A stretch of DNA of 39,040 nt from Nocardioidaceae bacterium (GTDB taxonomy: Bacteria; Actinomycetota; Actinomycetes; Propionibacteriales; Nocardioidaceae): the NCBI GenBank assembly GCA_025934895.1, contig JAICWH010000014.1:1-39040 (forward strand), written 5' to 3'. The notes below the pieces were generated by a model. It did not search any database, was not told the DNA's origin, and worked only from the letters and a program-made list of their open reading frames with translations. The position numbers and the translations under genes are program-made. Of the stretch, positions 8,401-16,164 are shown piece by piece. Position 1 is the stretch's first letter; each line of letters begins with the position of its first letter.

Positions 8401-10953
8401 TGTCCCCGCGTCGAGAGTCGCGTTGACGGTCGTGGCCGTGCTCGTCCAGGTGTTGGCCGAGGTGAGGTACTGGTTGCTGTCCCGGTCCTGGATCGATACC
8501 TGGACGCGGCCCACGGTGCCCGAGGCGACCGTCGCCGATCCGGTGACCGCGAACGGTGCGTTGTTGGCGACCACGCGACCCTCGACCGGGGTCAGGATCG
8601 TCGTGTCCGGCTTGGCAGCCGGATAGGTCACGGTGTTGAAGTCGTAGAAGGCGACCCGGCCGGTCCGCACCCCACCTTGGAACATCCCGTCGCCGCCGAT
8701 GAACAGGCCGCGGGGCGTGGCCTCCATGGCCTTGTTGCCCTCGAACGAGTTCGAGCCGCCGGTGGGGTTCCACTCGAGGGCCCTGCCGCTCTCGGGCGAG
8801 ATCGCGGCGATGTGGTCGCGACGGACCACCTGGTCTCCGAGGCCGTAGCCGGCCAGGCCCTGGCCGGTGCCGTAGCCGACGTTCTGCAGACCGGGGTACG
8901 GGTCGTCGGAGCTCGGGTCGTCGATGAAGCCGAAGTGCCCGCCGATGTAGACGGCCTGCTCGGTGATGGCCACCGAGTAGGTGCTGTCGAAGTCCCGCGA
9001 GATCCAGGCCGGCTGGACCGAGGAGTCCTGCAGCGACGCTGCGGTCAGGGGGTACCGGATCGCCACGTCGCTGATCGGCGGCGCGTCGCCACCGGAGCCG
9101 CTGGTGACCACGAAATAGGAGTCGTCGGGCGCGATGTCGGCGGCGTAGATGCGGGTGACGCCGCCGACGCGTGCCAGGTTGTCGTCCCACAGGGTGCTGC
9201 GCCACGGCAGCAGCTGCTCGGTCGACGTGTCGATGATGCCCATGCCCAGCCGGTCCTGGCCGGCGATCTGCCGGCCGGTGTGCACGACGAGCAGCTTGCT
9301 CTCGTCGTGGGTCAGCTTGAGCTGTTGAACGGTGAGGGCGCCGTTGACGCCGATGCCGCCGGAGATGTTGTTGCTGAACGTGGTGTCGACGGCGCCGGAC
9401 GCAGTGTTGACGGCGGCGAGCCCCGTCTTGAGGACGCCGTTGATCCGGCTGAACTTGCCACCGACATAGAGCGTGGAGTTGGTCGTGGCCAGCGCCGTCG
9501 CCTGGTTGTTGGTGCTCTGCGTGAAGGCGAAGGTGCTGATGGGCGCGCCGGTCGTGAGGTTGAGGCTCGCGACCTTCTGCCGGGCGACGCCGCCCACGGT
9601 GTTGAACGAGCCGGCGACGAACAGCTTGGTGCCGTCGGGCGTCGCCTCGACCGCGGAGACTCCGCCGCCGCCGAAGGTCGGCCTGAAGGAGGTGTCGATC
9701 AGGCCCGTGCTGAGGTTGTAGCTGAGCAGGCCGGCCTGGTTGACCGCCGTGGTGGGGCTGACGGTGTTCGCGGCCGAGGTGAAGCTGCCGGCGATGAACG
9801 CCCGGTTCAGGCTGGGCACGACCTCGATGTCCCAGATCTCACCGTCGCTGATCCGCGGGGTGTCGGTGCGTGGCTTGTCCGGCACGAGATGCGTGTGGTG
9901 CGGCCGGGTGTCCGCCGCGGCCACGGTCACGGTGGCGGTATGGGTCACCGGGGCGGAGGACAGCCCTTGGTTGTCCGTCACGACCAGGGAGACCGTCTTC
10001 GAGCCGCCGGTGGCGTAGGTGTGGGTGGCGGTCACCCCGGAGCCGGTCGTGCCGTCGCCGAAGTCCCAGGCGTACGACGCGACGGCGCCGGGGGCGGTGT
10101 CGGTGGAGGTGGAGCCGTCGACCGTGCAGGTCGCCTGCGGGCAGCTGGTCGTGAACGCCGCGACCGGGGCCACGTTGGGCGAGGACGTCGGGTCCGCGGC
10201 CAGCACGACCGTCCACATGGTCGCCTTGGCGATCGATGAGCTGGCAGTGGCGGTGCGGCCGGGTGACGCACCGACGGGCGCTGGCGCGCTGAGGTCGGAG
10301 GCCACCGACGTGATGTGGCCCGGGCCGGTGCCGACGGACAGGCTGCGCTGGGTCTGGCCGGCCGGCAGCGTCCAGCCCGTGGTGGCAGAGGACTTGTCCG
10401 CCCAGTAGGAGACCACGTAGGAGCCTGCGGTCGCGACGTTGGCGCCAGGTGTCGTGTGGGCCGCCCGGTTGGTGGTCTCGGCAGCCGAGGCGAAGGCTGC
10501 GACCGGGTTGGTGGTGGCGGTGCCGTCGTAGGCCAGCACCGTCAGGCTGGCCTTCGTCGTGGCGGTGAAGTTGATGGCCTGGCTCCGGCCGGCGTCGGCG
10601 GCGGTGGCCACCTTGCTGTAGAGAATCGTCTCGGTGTCCGTGCCGGAGAGCCTCGAGCCGACGAGAGCCCAGCCCGCGGGCGCCGCGACGACGGACGCGA
10701 GTGACTTGTTGCTGGTGACGAAGAGCAGGAGGGCGTCGGTGTCACGCACCGCAGCAGGGATGATGACCCGCTGCGTCTGCTGGTTCGCGGCTGACTGGGC
10801 CGAGGCGCGGAACCCGATGGTGTCCGCGGCGGAGGCGGCCGGGGCCAACGCGACGCTCACCCCGAATGCGAGCGTGGAGGCCACGACCACCAGCGAGGTC
10901 GCGGCGACCAGGCCTCTGCGTCCGAGCCGAGCCAAAGACGGCAGTACGTGCAT
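5461..10953 (-). CDS. Giant secreted PKD / beta-propeller / Ig-like repeat protein
   Basis: The protein has 1,830 residues. ATG 10953 was chosen over an upstream in-frame GTG at 11004 because AAGGAG lies 7 bases before it and a clean signal peptide follows (cleavage near APAASAA, residue 43). Domain order: an unrecognised beta-rich N-terminal domain (about 44-260); PKD 1 (about 262-347, AWDFGDGTTG); a delta-60-type propeller (about 365-775; FVAGSFNTVGG, LYVGGKFSRING, AVYIGGHFG); five Ig-like repeats of about 115 residues (778-1373), most with a DDKG or DDEG turn and a V.V.L.D...G.YL strand; then five PKD domains (1375-1830; AWNWGDGT, SWSWGDGAT, WGWGDGTP). Each PKD has a close Cys pair (such as CNQNVC, CQGLTC, CTGRTC). 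It ends inside the last PKD, with no LPxTG or membrane anchor. Probably an extracellular adhesive or matrix protein; function not known. Confidence 0.88.
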   Translation of the reverse strand: MHVLPSLARLGRRGLVAATSLVVVASTLAFGVSVALAPAASAADTIGFRASAQSAANQQTQRVIIPAAVRDTDALLLFVTSNKSLASVVAAPAGWALVGSRLSGTDTETILYSKVATAADAGRSQAINFTATTKASLTVLAYDGTATTNPVAAFASAAETTNRAAHTTPGANVATAGSYVVSYWADKSSATTGWTLPAGQTQRSLSVGTGPGHITSVASDLSAPAPVGASPGRTATASSSIAKATMWTVVLAADPTSSPNVAPVAAFTTSCPQATCTVDGSTSTDTAPGAVASYAWDFGDGTTGSGVTATHTYATGGSKTVSLVVTDNQGLSSAPVTHTATVTVAAADTRPHHTHLVPDKPRTDTPRISDGEIWDIEVVPSLNRAFIAGSFTSAANTVSPTTAVNQAGLLSYNLSTGLIDTSFRPTFGGGGVSAVEATPDGTKLFVAGSFNTVGGVARQKVASLNLTTGAPISTFAFTQSTNNQATALATTNSTLYVGGKFSRINGVLKTGLAAVNTASGAVDTTFSNNISGGIGVNGALTVQQLKLTHDESKLLVVHTGRQIAGQDRLGMGIIDTSTEQLLPWRSTLWDDNLARVGGVTRIYAADIAPDDSYFVVTSGSGGDAPPISDVAIRYPLTAASLQDSSVQPAWISRDFDSTYSVAITEQAVYIGGHFGFIDDPSSDDPYPGLQNVGYGTGQGLAGYGLGDQVVRRDHIAAISPESGRALEWNPTGGSNSFEGNKAMEATPRGLFIGGDGMFQGGVRTGRVAFYDFNTVTYPAAKPDTTILTPVEGRVVANNAPFAVTGSATVASGTVGRVQVSIQDRDSNQYLTSANTWTSTATTVNATLDAGTGATRTWHLDNRLVTSNRNMLVSAQAFTAATAGTGDSTKATKKFESFGTDDQTPTTNITGPSGILPSTSFTMTGTANDDKGVNSLSYWFRDDQNRYLQADGTVDDIFNTFRGTPDVIGATSATWSYDVVLPHEGVWRGSATATDTAGQADLRSATRDWTIDSNAVAPSVTIDEPAAMTPPFAVPAVTVEPGGKLTFSGTASDDEGLKDVEVALRNTTTGEKLGNDCTWGTNVTAGQCRVSVVNLPGSTYNWTYTTPFNLSAGSYTFAVRATDDSGLTTSSTNQGKLTVNAQVAGDLPPDTTMSFTAPTDESLPVSFTGTATDDKGVASVKVSLQDRDTGRYLQRDGSMAAGVATRDATLAAPNATNTSWSLALTLPTAGNWSFVAVSYDTVGQADTSTVGATAAYPAYPGDGPPALSDTLGQPQSGASFSDGKIVVTGRADDAPDASASIASVQVAIVNSAGQYMSSSGTFTSTTPSFRTAFLNSPGSAGSNYSYTTPVIPAGTYSVIVQPVDVHNQIGTPRTSTGVVVTQPANNPPVASFTYTCNQNVCTFDGRGSTDEDTASLTYAWNFGTQGTATGPLPKKTFTGPGIFPVTLTVTDEWKATNVSAAQNVTIAEPSGNSAPVPTFVQSCQGLTCSVSSAGTADPNPGDVITYAWNWGDGTAVSAGAAPAAHAYAGSGSYTITLTTTDGWGKAASTTRNVSLSEPAGNTAPHVEFTASCTSYTVCQTNSAGTADAQGDAMKYSWSWGDGATPTTTASPAHTYDRPGTYSIVLTVSDVWGKATSVSHDVTITEATDNNTPTAVIASGVCSTLTTCAMSGAGSTDPDTATGDGIRTYLWGWGDGTPVTNGTTVSQTHVFPTAGTYTVTLTVADKWGRYSLPVTQSVTTQAEPAGNNPPTVVFSQPGCTGRTCAVSSAGTTDTDGGIRSYAWSWGDATADTVTTSTSSSHTYAAAGTFRISLVVTDNWGRTTTVTKDVTVT

Positions 10954-10960
10954 GGTGATG

Positions 10961-10966
10961 CTCCTT
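10961..10966 (-). promoter_or_regulatory. Shine-Dalgarno that fixes the start of the giant PKD gene
   Basis: AAGGAG on the minus strand lies 7 bases before ATG 10953. The upstream in-frame GTG at 11004 has no comparable site, so translation should begin at 10953. Confidence 0.8.
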
Positions 10967-11096
10967 CGCACACGGCTGAGGCTCACCGGCGGAAAAGTAG
11001 ACATGTCTCACCCGGGATGACGATTCGCAGATCGCATCAGCGTGCGGAAGAGGCCCCCCTCTTGGGGTAAAGAGTAGGGCACCGCGACAGGCGGGG

Positions 11097-11118
11097 ATAT
11101 GGCCCGAACAGGCCATAT
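11097..11118. repeat. Perfect 8-bp inverted repeat, possible operator
   Basis: ATATGGCC (11097-11104) and GGCCATAT (11111-11118) are exact inverted copies separated by CGAACA. The site lies about 145 bases upstream of the giant PKD gene and 35 bases past the sulfotransferase stop. It could be a dimeric regulator site or an RNA hairpin ending the upstream block. No T-run follows on either strand, which argues against a simple intrinsic terminator. Confidence 0.6.
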
Positions 11119-11152
11119 GGGATGTCTGGGTACGATCCCACCGATGTACGCA

Positions 11153-12031
11153 TCAACCGGAGGGGCGGCGCCACGAGGGTTGCGCCGAGAGGAAGGTCTC
11201 CAGCGCGGCGTCGTGCGGGGCGAAGTGCTCGCGCAGCAGTGCCGCGACCGAGGCGTCCAACGGGGCACTCGGTCGGGGGTTGTAGCGGTCGAAGGAGTCC
11301 GGCATCACGGTGGGGAGTTCCAGGAAGTCGAGCAGGCGGGTGTACTCCTGTTCGGGCTCGGTGAAGAAGAGCTCGCTCTGCACCACGTGCACGCGGCCCT
11401 GGCCGAGGCCGTCGGTGAAGACCTGCAGCTGTTCGGCATAGTGCCCGCGTCGGCGGTAGGCCTGGTGCCGGTAGACGTCGCTCTGGTAGTGCGGGTCGGC
11501 GAGCATCCGGGCCAGCTCGGGTGCGACGCGCTCGTCCTCGAGCGCCAGGGCCCGCTCCAGCGGCTCGGTCTCGAAGCCGCGGGCGAACTCGTGCTTGTAG
11601 GCCGAGAACGCGCGCTCGACCGGGTCGCGCACCATGGCCACGATCTTCACCTCTGGCAGCGCCTGCATGATCCGGGCCGGTGCGTGCGGGTGGAACATGT
11701 AGTAGCCGCTGGCCTCGAACACCAGACCGTGGTCCTGGCCGGGGGCAGCGCGCCGGCGCGCCGTCGAGGTGAGCGGGAAGTGGGCGCGGTACCACTCCGG
11801 AGCCTGGTCGGCGTGAACGTCGAAGTAGTTGACGCCCTTGAGGAAGTTCGCACGGAGCACGTGCGGATGGCCGAGCAGCGCCCGGAACAGCGAGGTGGTG
11901 CCGCACCGCTGCGCGCCCACCAGCAGGAAGTCCGGCATCGCCCGGTGACCGGCGGTGAGCTGGCCGAAGGACGTGGCCGCGCTCCGGCCCAGCTGCCTGG
12001 CGCGCGTGTGCAGCGCGCCCCGGACGGTCAT
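11153..12031 (-). CDS. Sulfotransferase, heparan-sulfate-sulfotransferase-like
   Basis: The protein has 292 residues from ATG 12031, whose ATG overlaps the stop of the upstream kinase gene as ATGA. The PAPS loop is GAQRCGTTS at residues 39-47 in DFLLVGAQRCGTTSLF, and the 3'-phosphate segment is VAMVRDPVERAFSAY at about 131-146. The NYFD...WYRAHFP region is typical of the Sulfotransfer_1 branch related to heparan-sulfate N-/O-sulfotransferases, which act on sugars; the glycan acceptor is inferred from that. No export signal is evident. It is the last gene of a three-gene coupled block (sulfotransferase, kinase-like, sulfotransferase), so the products are probably made in matched amounts for one pathway. 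Confidence 0.88.
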   Translation of the reverse strand: MTVRGALHTRARQLGRSAATSFGQLTAGHRAMPDFLLVGAQRCGTTSLFRALLGHPHVLRANFLKGVNYFDVHADQAPEWYRAHFPLTSTARRRAAPGQDHGLVFEASGYYMFHPHAPARIMQALPEVKIVAMVRDPVERAFSAYKHEFARGFETEPLERALALEDERVAPELARMLADPHYQSDVYRHQAYRRRGHYAEQLQVFTDGLGQGRVHVVQSELFFTEPEQEYTRLLDFLELPTVMPDSFDRYNPRPSAPLDASVAALLREHFAPHDAALETFLSAQPSWRRPSG

Positions 12032-13179
12032 CGGCGGACTTCCTCGAGGGTCGGCAGCGCGGCGGATGCCACCCGGCACAGCCACCTGACGCGTGTGCGG
12101 AGTGCAGTGGTCGGCCGGTCGGCGGCATCGAGACGGTAGCGGGACCAGATCGCGAGCAGGTAGCCGGCAGCGACGACAGCGCTGTCGGAGCGCCCCCCGG
12201 TCGCGTCCAGCACGGCGCCGACATCCCTGCACATCGCCTGCCAGGACGCGGCCGGCTCCCTCCCGATGTCGAGCTGGGCCCGCCAGTGAGCGGCGTCCAG
12301 GCCGGCGGGCACGTCCGGGTCGAACCGCTCCCAGTCCCACACCTCGAGCCGGTCGGGGCCGCAGGCGGCGTTCCACGGCCCGAAGTCACCGTGCCAGGCG
12401 CCGAACAGGCACTCGGTGTCCGCATCGAGCGCGTCGCGCAGCCGCAGCATCGCGGACGTGTCGAGGTCGTGCCACGACGGCGGACCGACGTCGCCCACCT
12501 CGGCCCAGAACGCGGAGCCGCGCATCGGCGTACGACGCAGGCCGCCGGATGCGGTGATCGCGGCGAGGGCTGCCGTGGGCAGCGCGGTCGGCTGACGGCC
12601 GGACTGCGCCGAGGGAAGCGCCACCTGGACCAGCACCGGCAGGTCCCGCCAGCGCGCCAGGTCCAGCAGGACCGGTGTGAGCACACCGGGCACGGGCTCC
12701 CTGGCCAGCCGCTGAAGGGCGGCGGCCTCGGTGAGGAGCAGCGGAACGGTCACCGCCGAGGTGGCCACCTTGGCGAAGGCCAGCACCGTGCCGTCCGGGT
12801 CGAACACCTGCAGGACGGGTTTGAGGTTCGCGCGGGGAGGCCCGAGGAGGACACCCACCCGGACCGGCCGGCCGAGCACATCGGCGAGGTGCTGCTCGAT
12901 GCCCGCGGGGTCCGCGGTCACCTGGAGCCGGGGCAACGGCGCGAAGCAGCTCAGGCCCCACCGGTGCGCCGTCCTGAGGGCTCCGCGCACCAGGCGCTTG
13001 CGGTGCCCACCACCGTGCCGGGCGAGCATCCGGTCCGCTCCCGGGACGCCGCTCGGCACCAGCAGCCGGGGATCATCCGTCGACGGAACCGCCAGGTAGT
13101 GCTCACCGCCCGTGCGCAGTCCCCGCACCGGTCGCACGACGGCCGGCGATGGCCACAGGGCAGCCAGCGAGGCGTTCAC
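12028..13179 (-). CDS. Aminoglycoside-phosphotransferase-family (APH-like) kinase
   Basis: The protein has 383 residues from GTG 13179, which overlaps the upstream sulfotransferase stop as GTGA. The frame stays open to 13956, but that part is only the antisense-free shadow of the sulfotransferase in another frame. The catalytic loop HGDFGPWN (about 263-270) supplies the Asp and Asn of the APH/choline-kinase fold, and WDWERF (about 278-283) supplies the metal-binding Asp. The N-terminal half resembles a small kinase lobe (TVLAFAKVATS could carry the ATP Lys). The family phosphorylates small molecules, sugars or lipids with ATP. Its place between two sulfotransferases suggests phosphorylation of the same glycan, or a nucleotide- or sugar-supply step, rather than antibiotic resistance. 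Substrate is unknown. Confidence 0.78.
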   Translation of the reverse strand: MNASLAALWPSPAVVRPVRGLRTGGEHYLAVPSTDDPRLLVPSGVPGADRMLARHGGGHRKRLVRGALRTAHRWGLSCFAPLPRLQVTADPAGIEQHLADVLGRPVRVGVLLGPPRANLKPVLQVFDPDGTVLAFAKVATSAVTVPLLLTEAAALQRLAREPVPGVLTPVLLDLARWRDLPVLVQVALPSAQSGRQPTALPTAALAAITASGGLRRTPMRGSAFWAEVGDVGPPSWHDLDTSAMLRLRDALDADTECLFGAWHGDFGPWNAACGPDRLEVWDWERFDPDVPAGLDAAHWRAQLDIGREPAASWQAMCRDVGAVLDATGGRSDSAVVAAGYLLAIWSRYRLDAADRPTTALRTRVRWLCRVASAALPTLEEVRR

Positions 13180-14009
13180 TGCCAGCCCCACCGGCCGCGG
13201 AGGTCGATCCCGAAGCGCTCCTCGACCCTGCGCAGGTCGCCGTCGAGCTCGGCGCGGATCCGGGCCGCGTCCTCGGCTTCGATCTGCGGCCGCTCGTGCA
13301 ACGGCTGGTAGAGCACTCGCTGCACGATCGCGGCCCGCTTGACGCGGCCCACGACAGCGGCCCCGTTGTGCACCCTCGTCCAGTCGGCTGCCAGGCGCGC
13401 GAACCGTGCGAGCCCCGCCGACCGCGCCCTGCTCGCCGGGAGCCGCGCCTCCAGCAGCTCGCCGTCCAGGCTCAAGGGTGCCACCTCCAGGAACCGTAGA
13501 ACGCCGTCCACGAAGGCCTGCGGGTCCTCCTGCAGGTCGTCGAAGACCGTCACGTGCACGCTGTCGTCGCCGAACCGGTCGGCGAACCGGTCGAGGCCGG
13601 AGCCGTAGCGACCATGGTCGAACAGCTCGGGCCGCCCGACGAGCGCGTCGGCGAAGGTGCCTGGTCTCTCGCCCATCTTGAGCATGTACAGGTAGGAGGA
13701 GAACGCGCGGTCGACGGGGTCGCGCAGGGTGACCATGAACCGCGGCGAGTCCAGGGTGTCCTGGATGCGCTGGGCGGCCTCGGGGTGGAAGAGGTAGTCC
13801 TGGCAGACCTCGCCGACGATCGTCTCCCCGGTGGCGCGGCTGAAGTGCGCGGCGTACCAGTCGATGCCCTTGTCGTAGTAGCGGTCGAAGTAGTAGAGGT
13901 CCTTGGCCGGCGTCATGAAGACCTGCGGATGGCTCATCAGCACTTCGTGCAGCCACGACGAGCCGGCCTTGTCGGGGCCGATGTAGAGGAAGTTGGGAAG
14001 GCGCGTCAC
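13176..14009 (-). CDS. Sulfotransferase, heparan-sulfate-sulfotransferase-like
   Basis: The protein has 277 residues from GTG 14009, with AGGA about 9 bases upstream. It starts almost directly with the PAPS loop: NFLYIGPDKAGSSWLHEVL, key residues GPDKAGSSW at 11-19. The 3'-phosphate segment is VTLRDPVDRAFSSY at about 93-106. DKGIDWYAAHFS and GEVCQDYLFHPEA also occur in bacterial heparan-sulfate-like sulfotransferases. In the loop, Lys14 with AGSS replaces the usual RSGT, a variation known in that branch. The gene lies 46 bases downstream of the sulfotransferase-GT2 fusion and shares a GTGA overlap with the kinase-like gene. The acceptor is not evident. Confidence 0.87.
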   Translation of the reverse strand: MTRLPNFLYIGPDKAGSSWLHEVLMSHPQVFMTPAKDLYYFDRYYDKGIDWYAAHFSRATGETIVGEVCQDYLFHPEAAQRIQDTLDSPRFMVTLRDPVDRAFSSYLYMLKMGERPGTFADALVGRPELFDHGRYGSGLDRFADRFGDDSVHVTVFDDLQEDPQAFVDGVLRFLEVAPLSLDGELLEARLPASRARSAGLARFARLAADWTRVHNGAAVVGRVKRAAIVQRVLYQPLHERPQIEAEDAARIRAELDGDLRRVEERFGIDLRGRWGWQ

Positions 14010-14055
14010 GGTCGGGGTCCTCGAGGTGGAAGGGGGTGCAGGGCTGGTGCTCGGC

Positions 14056-16008
14056 TCAGGTGATCCCTCGTCCGAACCTGCGCACGGACCCGAGAAGCAC
14101 CCGCGGGTCCGCCCCGGTCGTCGCGTGCACCAGGGCCAGGACGGCGTGCGGGGCCAACGGCCAGCGGAAGACCGCGCGCAGCGCCGTCCGGACCGCCGGG
14201 CCGCGCTGTCCCATGGTCGACCGGGCGAAGGCCACCTGCCCCAGCACCCGTGCGTGACCGCGACGGGAGGTGGCGATCTCCGGGTGCTCCCTCAACAGGT
14301 ACTCCAACGCGTTCGCGACCACCTCGGCCCGGTCCCGGAACCAGGAGGCGTTGTACTTGCGGACCGAGGCCAGCGGCTGGTTGACGACCCCGATGCCGGC
14401 GACCGCCACGGCGCGGAGCAGGAACTCGTAGTCCTCGGCGTAGCTGTTCGGCAGCACCTCGTCGTACCCGCCGACCGCCTCGTAGACCGAGCGACGCACC
14501 AGCAGCGTCGAGGAGTGCAGCTCCTTGCGGCGGTTCCTGAGCAGCTGCTCGCGGGTGATGACGGGCGAGTCGCCCGGCCAGTCGACCACGTGGGTCTCGC
14601 TCATCAGCAGCCGGATCCCGGTTCCCAGGACCCCGAGGCCGGGATCGCGCACCATCCGGTCCATCTGCAGCCACAGCTTGTCCTTGTCCCAGAAGTCGTC
14701 GTCGTCGCACGAGGCGATGTAATCGGGCGGCACGGACCCGGCGCGGACATGGTCGAGCCCGGTGTTGCGGGCCCCGGCGAGCCCCGGCGTGTGGATGTTG
14801 TGGAGCAGGACGACGGACCGCCCGGGGCCGGCGAGCTCGACCAGCTCGTGGTGCGGCTCCTCCTGGTCGTGCACGACGACGAGGTCGATGTCGCCCGGGT
14901 AGTCCTGGCCGAGCACCGACTCGACGGCCTCCCTCAGCAGCTCGGGCCGACCCCGCGTGGGCAGCACGACCGACACGGGCGGCCAGCCGCTCGCAGGGGC
15001 CTGAGGGGCGGCGGCGACCGCGGGGTCCGCCGGCTGCCTTGTCGCGGGGGTGCCGTGGCCCGACACCAGGGGGTAGCCGTGGCGGACCAGGAGCGGAGCG
15101 GTGAGCGCCGTGACCACGCGCCGGTCAGCGGGCCGCATGCTGCGCCGCCAGGCCTCGTCGGCGCGGACCGCGACGGCGCCCACCTGGAAGCGGGACGGGT
15201 TGCCGGCGACGCCGTGGGACTCGGGGAGATCGATGCGTTCTCGCCCCACGTGGGACAGGTCGATGACGCCGACGTCGAGACCCAGACGGTGCACCACCTC
15301 GGCCGTCAGTCGGGGCGGGTCCGCCACGAAGTCCTCGTAGCGCAGGGTCGTGTGGTGCTCGAAGGCTCCCGACATGATGTCGATCTCGGTCTGGAAGGCG
15401 GCCCACCGACGGGCCGTGGCCACCGGCGCGTGGGTCGCCATCGTCGAGCCGGTCAGGCCCTGCGGTCGTGCCACGTCGCTCTTGGCCCAGGAGTAGGCGA
15501 CGCCGCGCGGGTCACGGACCTGGTGCAGCAACCGGACCGGGATGCCGCCGCGCTGCAGGGCGAGTGCCTGTCCGGGCCACTTGCTGGCGTCCACGATCAC
15601 CCGCGCACCGCTCACCTCGGAAACGGCGCGATAGATGCGCGCGTAGTGCGCGGCGTAGTCGCGGCACAGCGAGGCGAACGTCGTGGAGGAGCCTTCTCGC
15701 AGGCTCAGCAGCCGCGGCAGGTAACGCTGTCGGGAGACTCGACGCTGCAGCCGACCGATCTCCGCCAGCACCTCCGGGCTCCAGGAGCCGTAGGCGACCC
15801 GGCCGACCGCGGACCAGAGCCCGCACTCCTCGAAGGGCTGCCCGCACCCGCACCGCTCGCCGAGCACGGTGTCCTTGCGGAAGAGCTCGATCAGCTCGCC
15901 GATGTTGACCCAGCCGGGGATCGCGCCCAGCGTTCGCTCGACCAGGGTGCTGCCCGAGCGCCCGGATCCGGTGATGTAGACGACCTCGAAGCCCTGGACG
16001 GCGGACAC
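14056..16008 (-). CDS. Sulfotransferase-GT2 glycosyltransferase fusion
   Basis: The protein has 650 residues from GTG 16008, chosen because GAGGAG sits 4 bases before it and the PAPS loop follows at residues 14-21 (YITGSGRSGSTLVERTL). Residues 1 to about 310 form a sulfotransferase: the 3'-phosphate segment is LLHQVRDPRGVAYSW, and Cys-rich CGCGQPFEECGLW is typical of the Sulfotransfer_3 type. A Pro/Ala linker (about 315-340) leads into a GT2/GT-A domain starting at VSVVLPTRGRPELL (345). It carries SCDDDDFWD (about 433-441) as the metal-binding acidic motif and EDYEFLLRA further on, the usual ED acceptor-side motif. The two halves are in one continuous frame. One chain may therefore both add and sulfate a sugar. 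It follows the flippase gene after 156 bp. Confidence 0.87.
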   Translation of the reverse strand: MSAVQGFEVVYITGSGRSGSTLVERTLGAIPGWVNIGELIELFRKDTVLGERCGCGQPFEECGLWSAVGRVAYGSWSPEVLAEIGRLQRRVSRQRYLPRLLSLREGSSTTFASLCRDYAAHYARIYRAVSEVSGARVIVDASKWPGQALALQRGGIPVRLLHQVRDPRGVAYSWAKSDVARPQGLTGSTMATHAPVATARRWAAFQTEIDIMSGAFEHHTTLRYEDFVADPPRLTAEVVHRLGLDVGVIDLSHVGRERIDLPESHGVAGNPSRFQVGAVAVRADEAWRRSMRPADRRVVTALTAPLLVRHGYPLVSGHGTPATRQPADPAVAAAPQAPASGWPPVSVVLPTRGRPELLREAVESVLGQDYPGDIDLVVVHDQEEPHHELVELAGPGRSVVLLHNIHTPGLAGARNTGLDHVRAGSVPPDYIASCDDDDFWDKDKLWLQMDRMVRDPGLGVLGTGIRLLMSETHVVDWPGDSPVITREQLLRNRRKELHSSTLLVRRSVYEAVGGYDEVLPNSYAEDYEFLLRAVAVAGIGVVNQPLASVRKYNASWFRDRAEVVANALEYLLREHPEIATSRRGHARVLGQVAFARSTMGQRGPAVRTALRAVFRWPLAPHAVLALVHATTGADPRVLLGSVRRFGRGIT

Positions 16009-16164
16009 GGAGCTCCTCGGAGTCTGAGAGACCGGCCTCGTCGGACGGGTGAAGGTGCCGCGACGCCCTGGTGGCGCGCTGGGCCCTCGAGGCGTGAGTC
16101 TACGGGGACGTTGCGGGGCCGGCACCGCCGTTGCGCAACTTGCCGGTTCCCAGCCGCGGCGGCG

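Noticed and set aside
8008-10239. Plus-strand open frame of 743 codons opposite the giant PKD gene
   Set aside because: No domains, and the minus frame has signal peptide, propeller and PKD motifs throughout.
12028-13179. Aminoglycoside resistance gene
   Set aside because: The APH fold is shared by many sugar, choline and lipid kinases; the coupled sulfotransferases make a glycan role more likely, and no specific resistance family is recognised.
13180-13956. Upstream extension of the APH-like kinase frame
   Set aside because: It runs inside the neighbouring sulfotransferase in another frame; the GTGA overlap at 13179 gives a normal kinase length.
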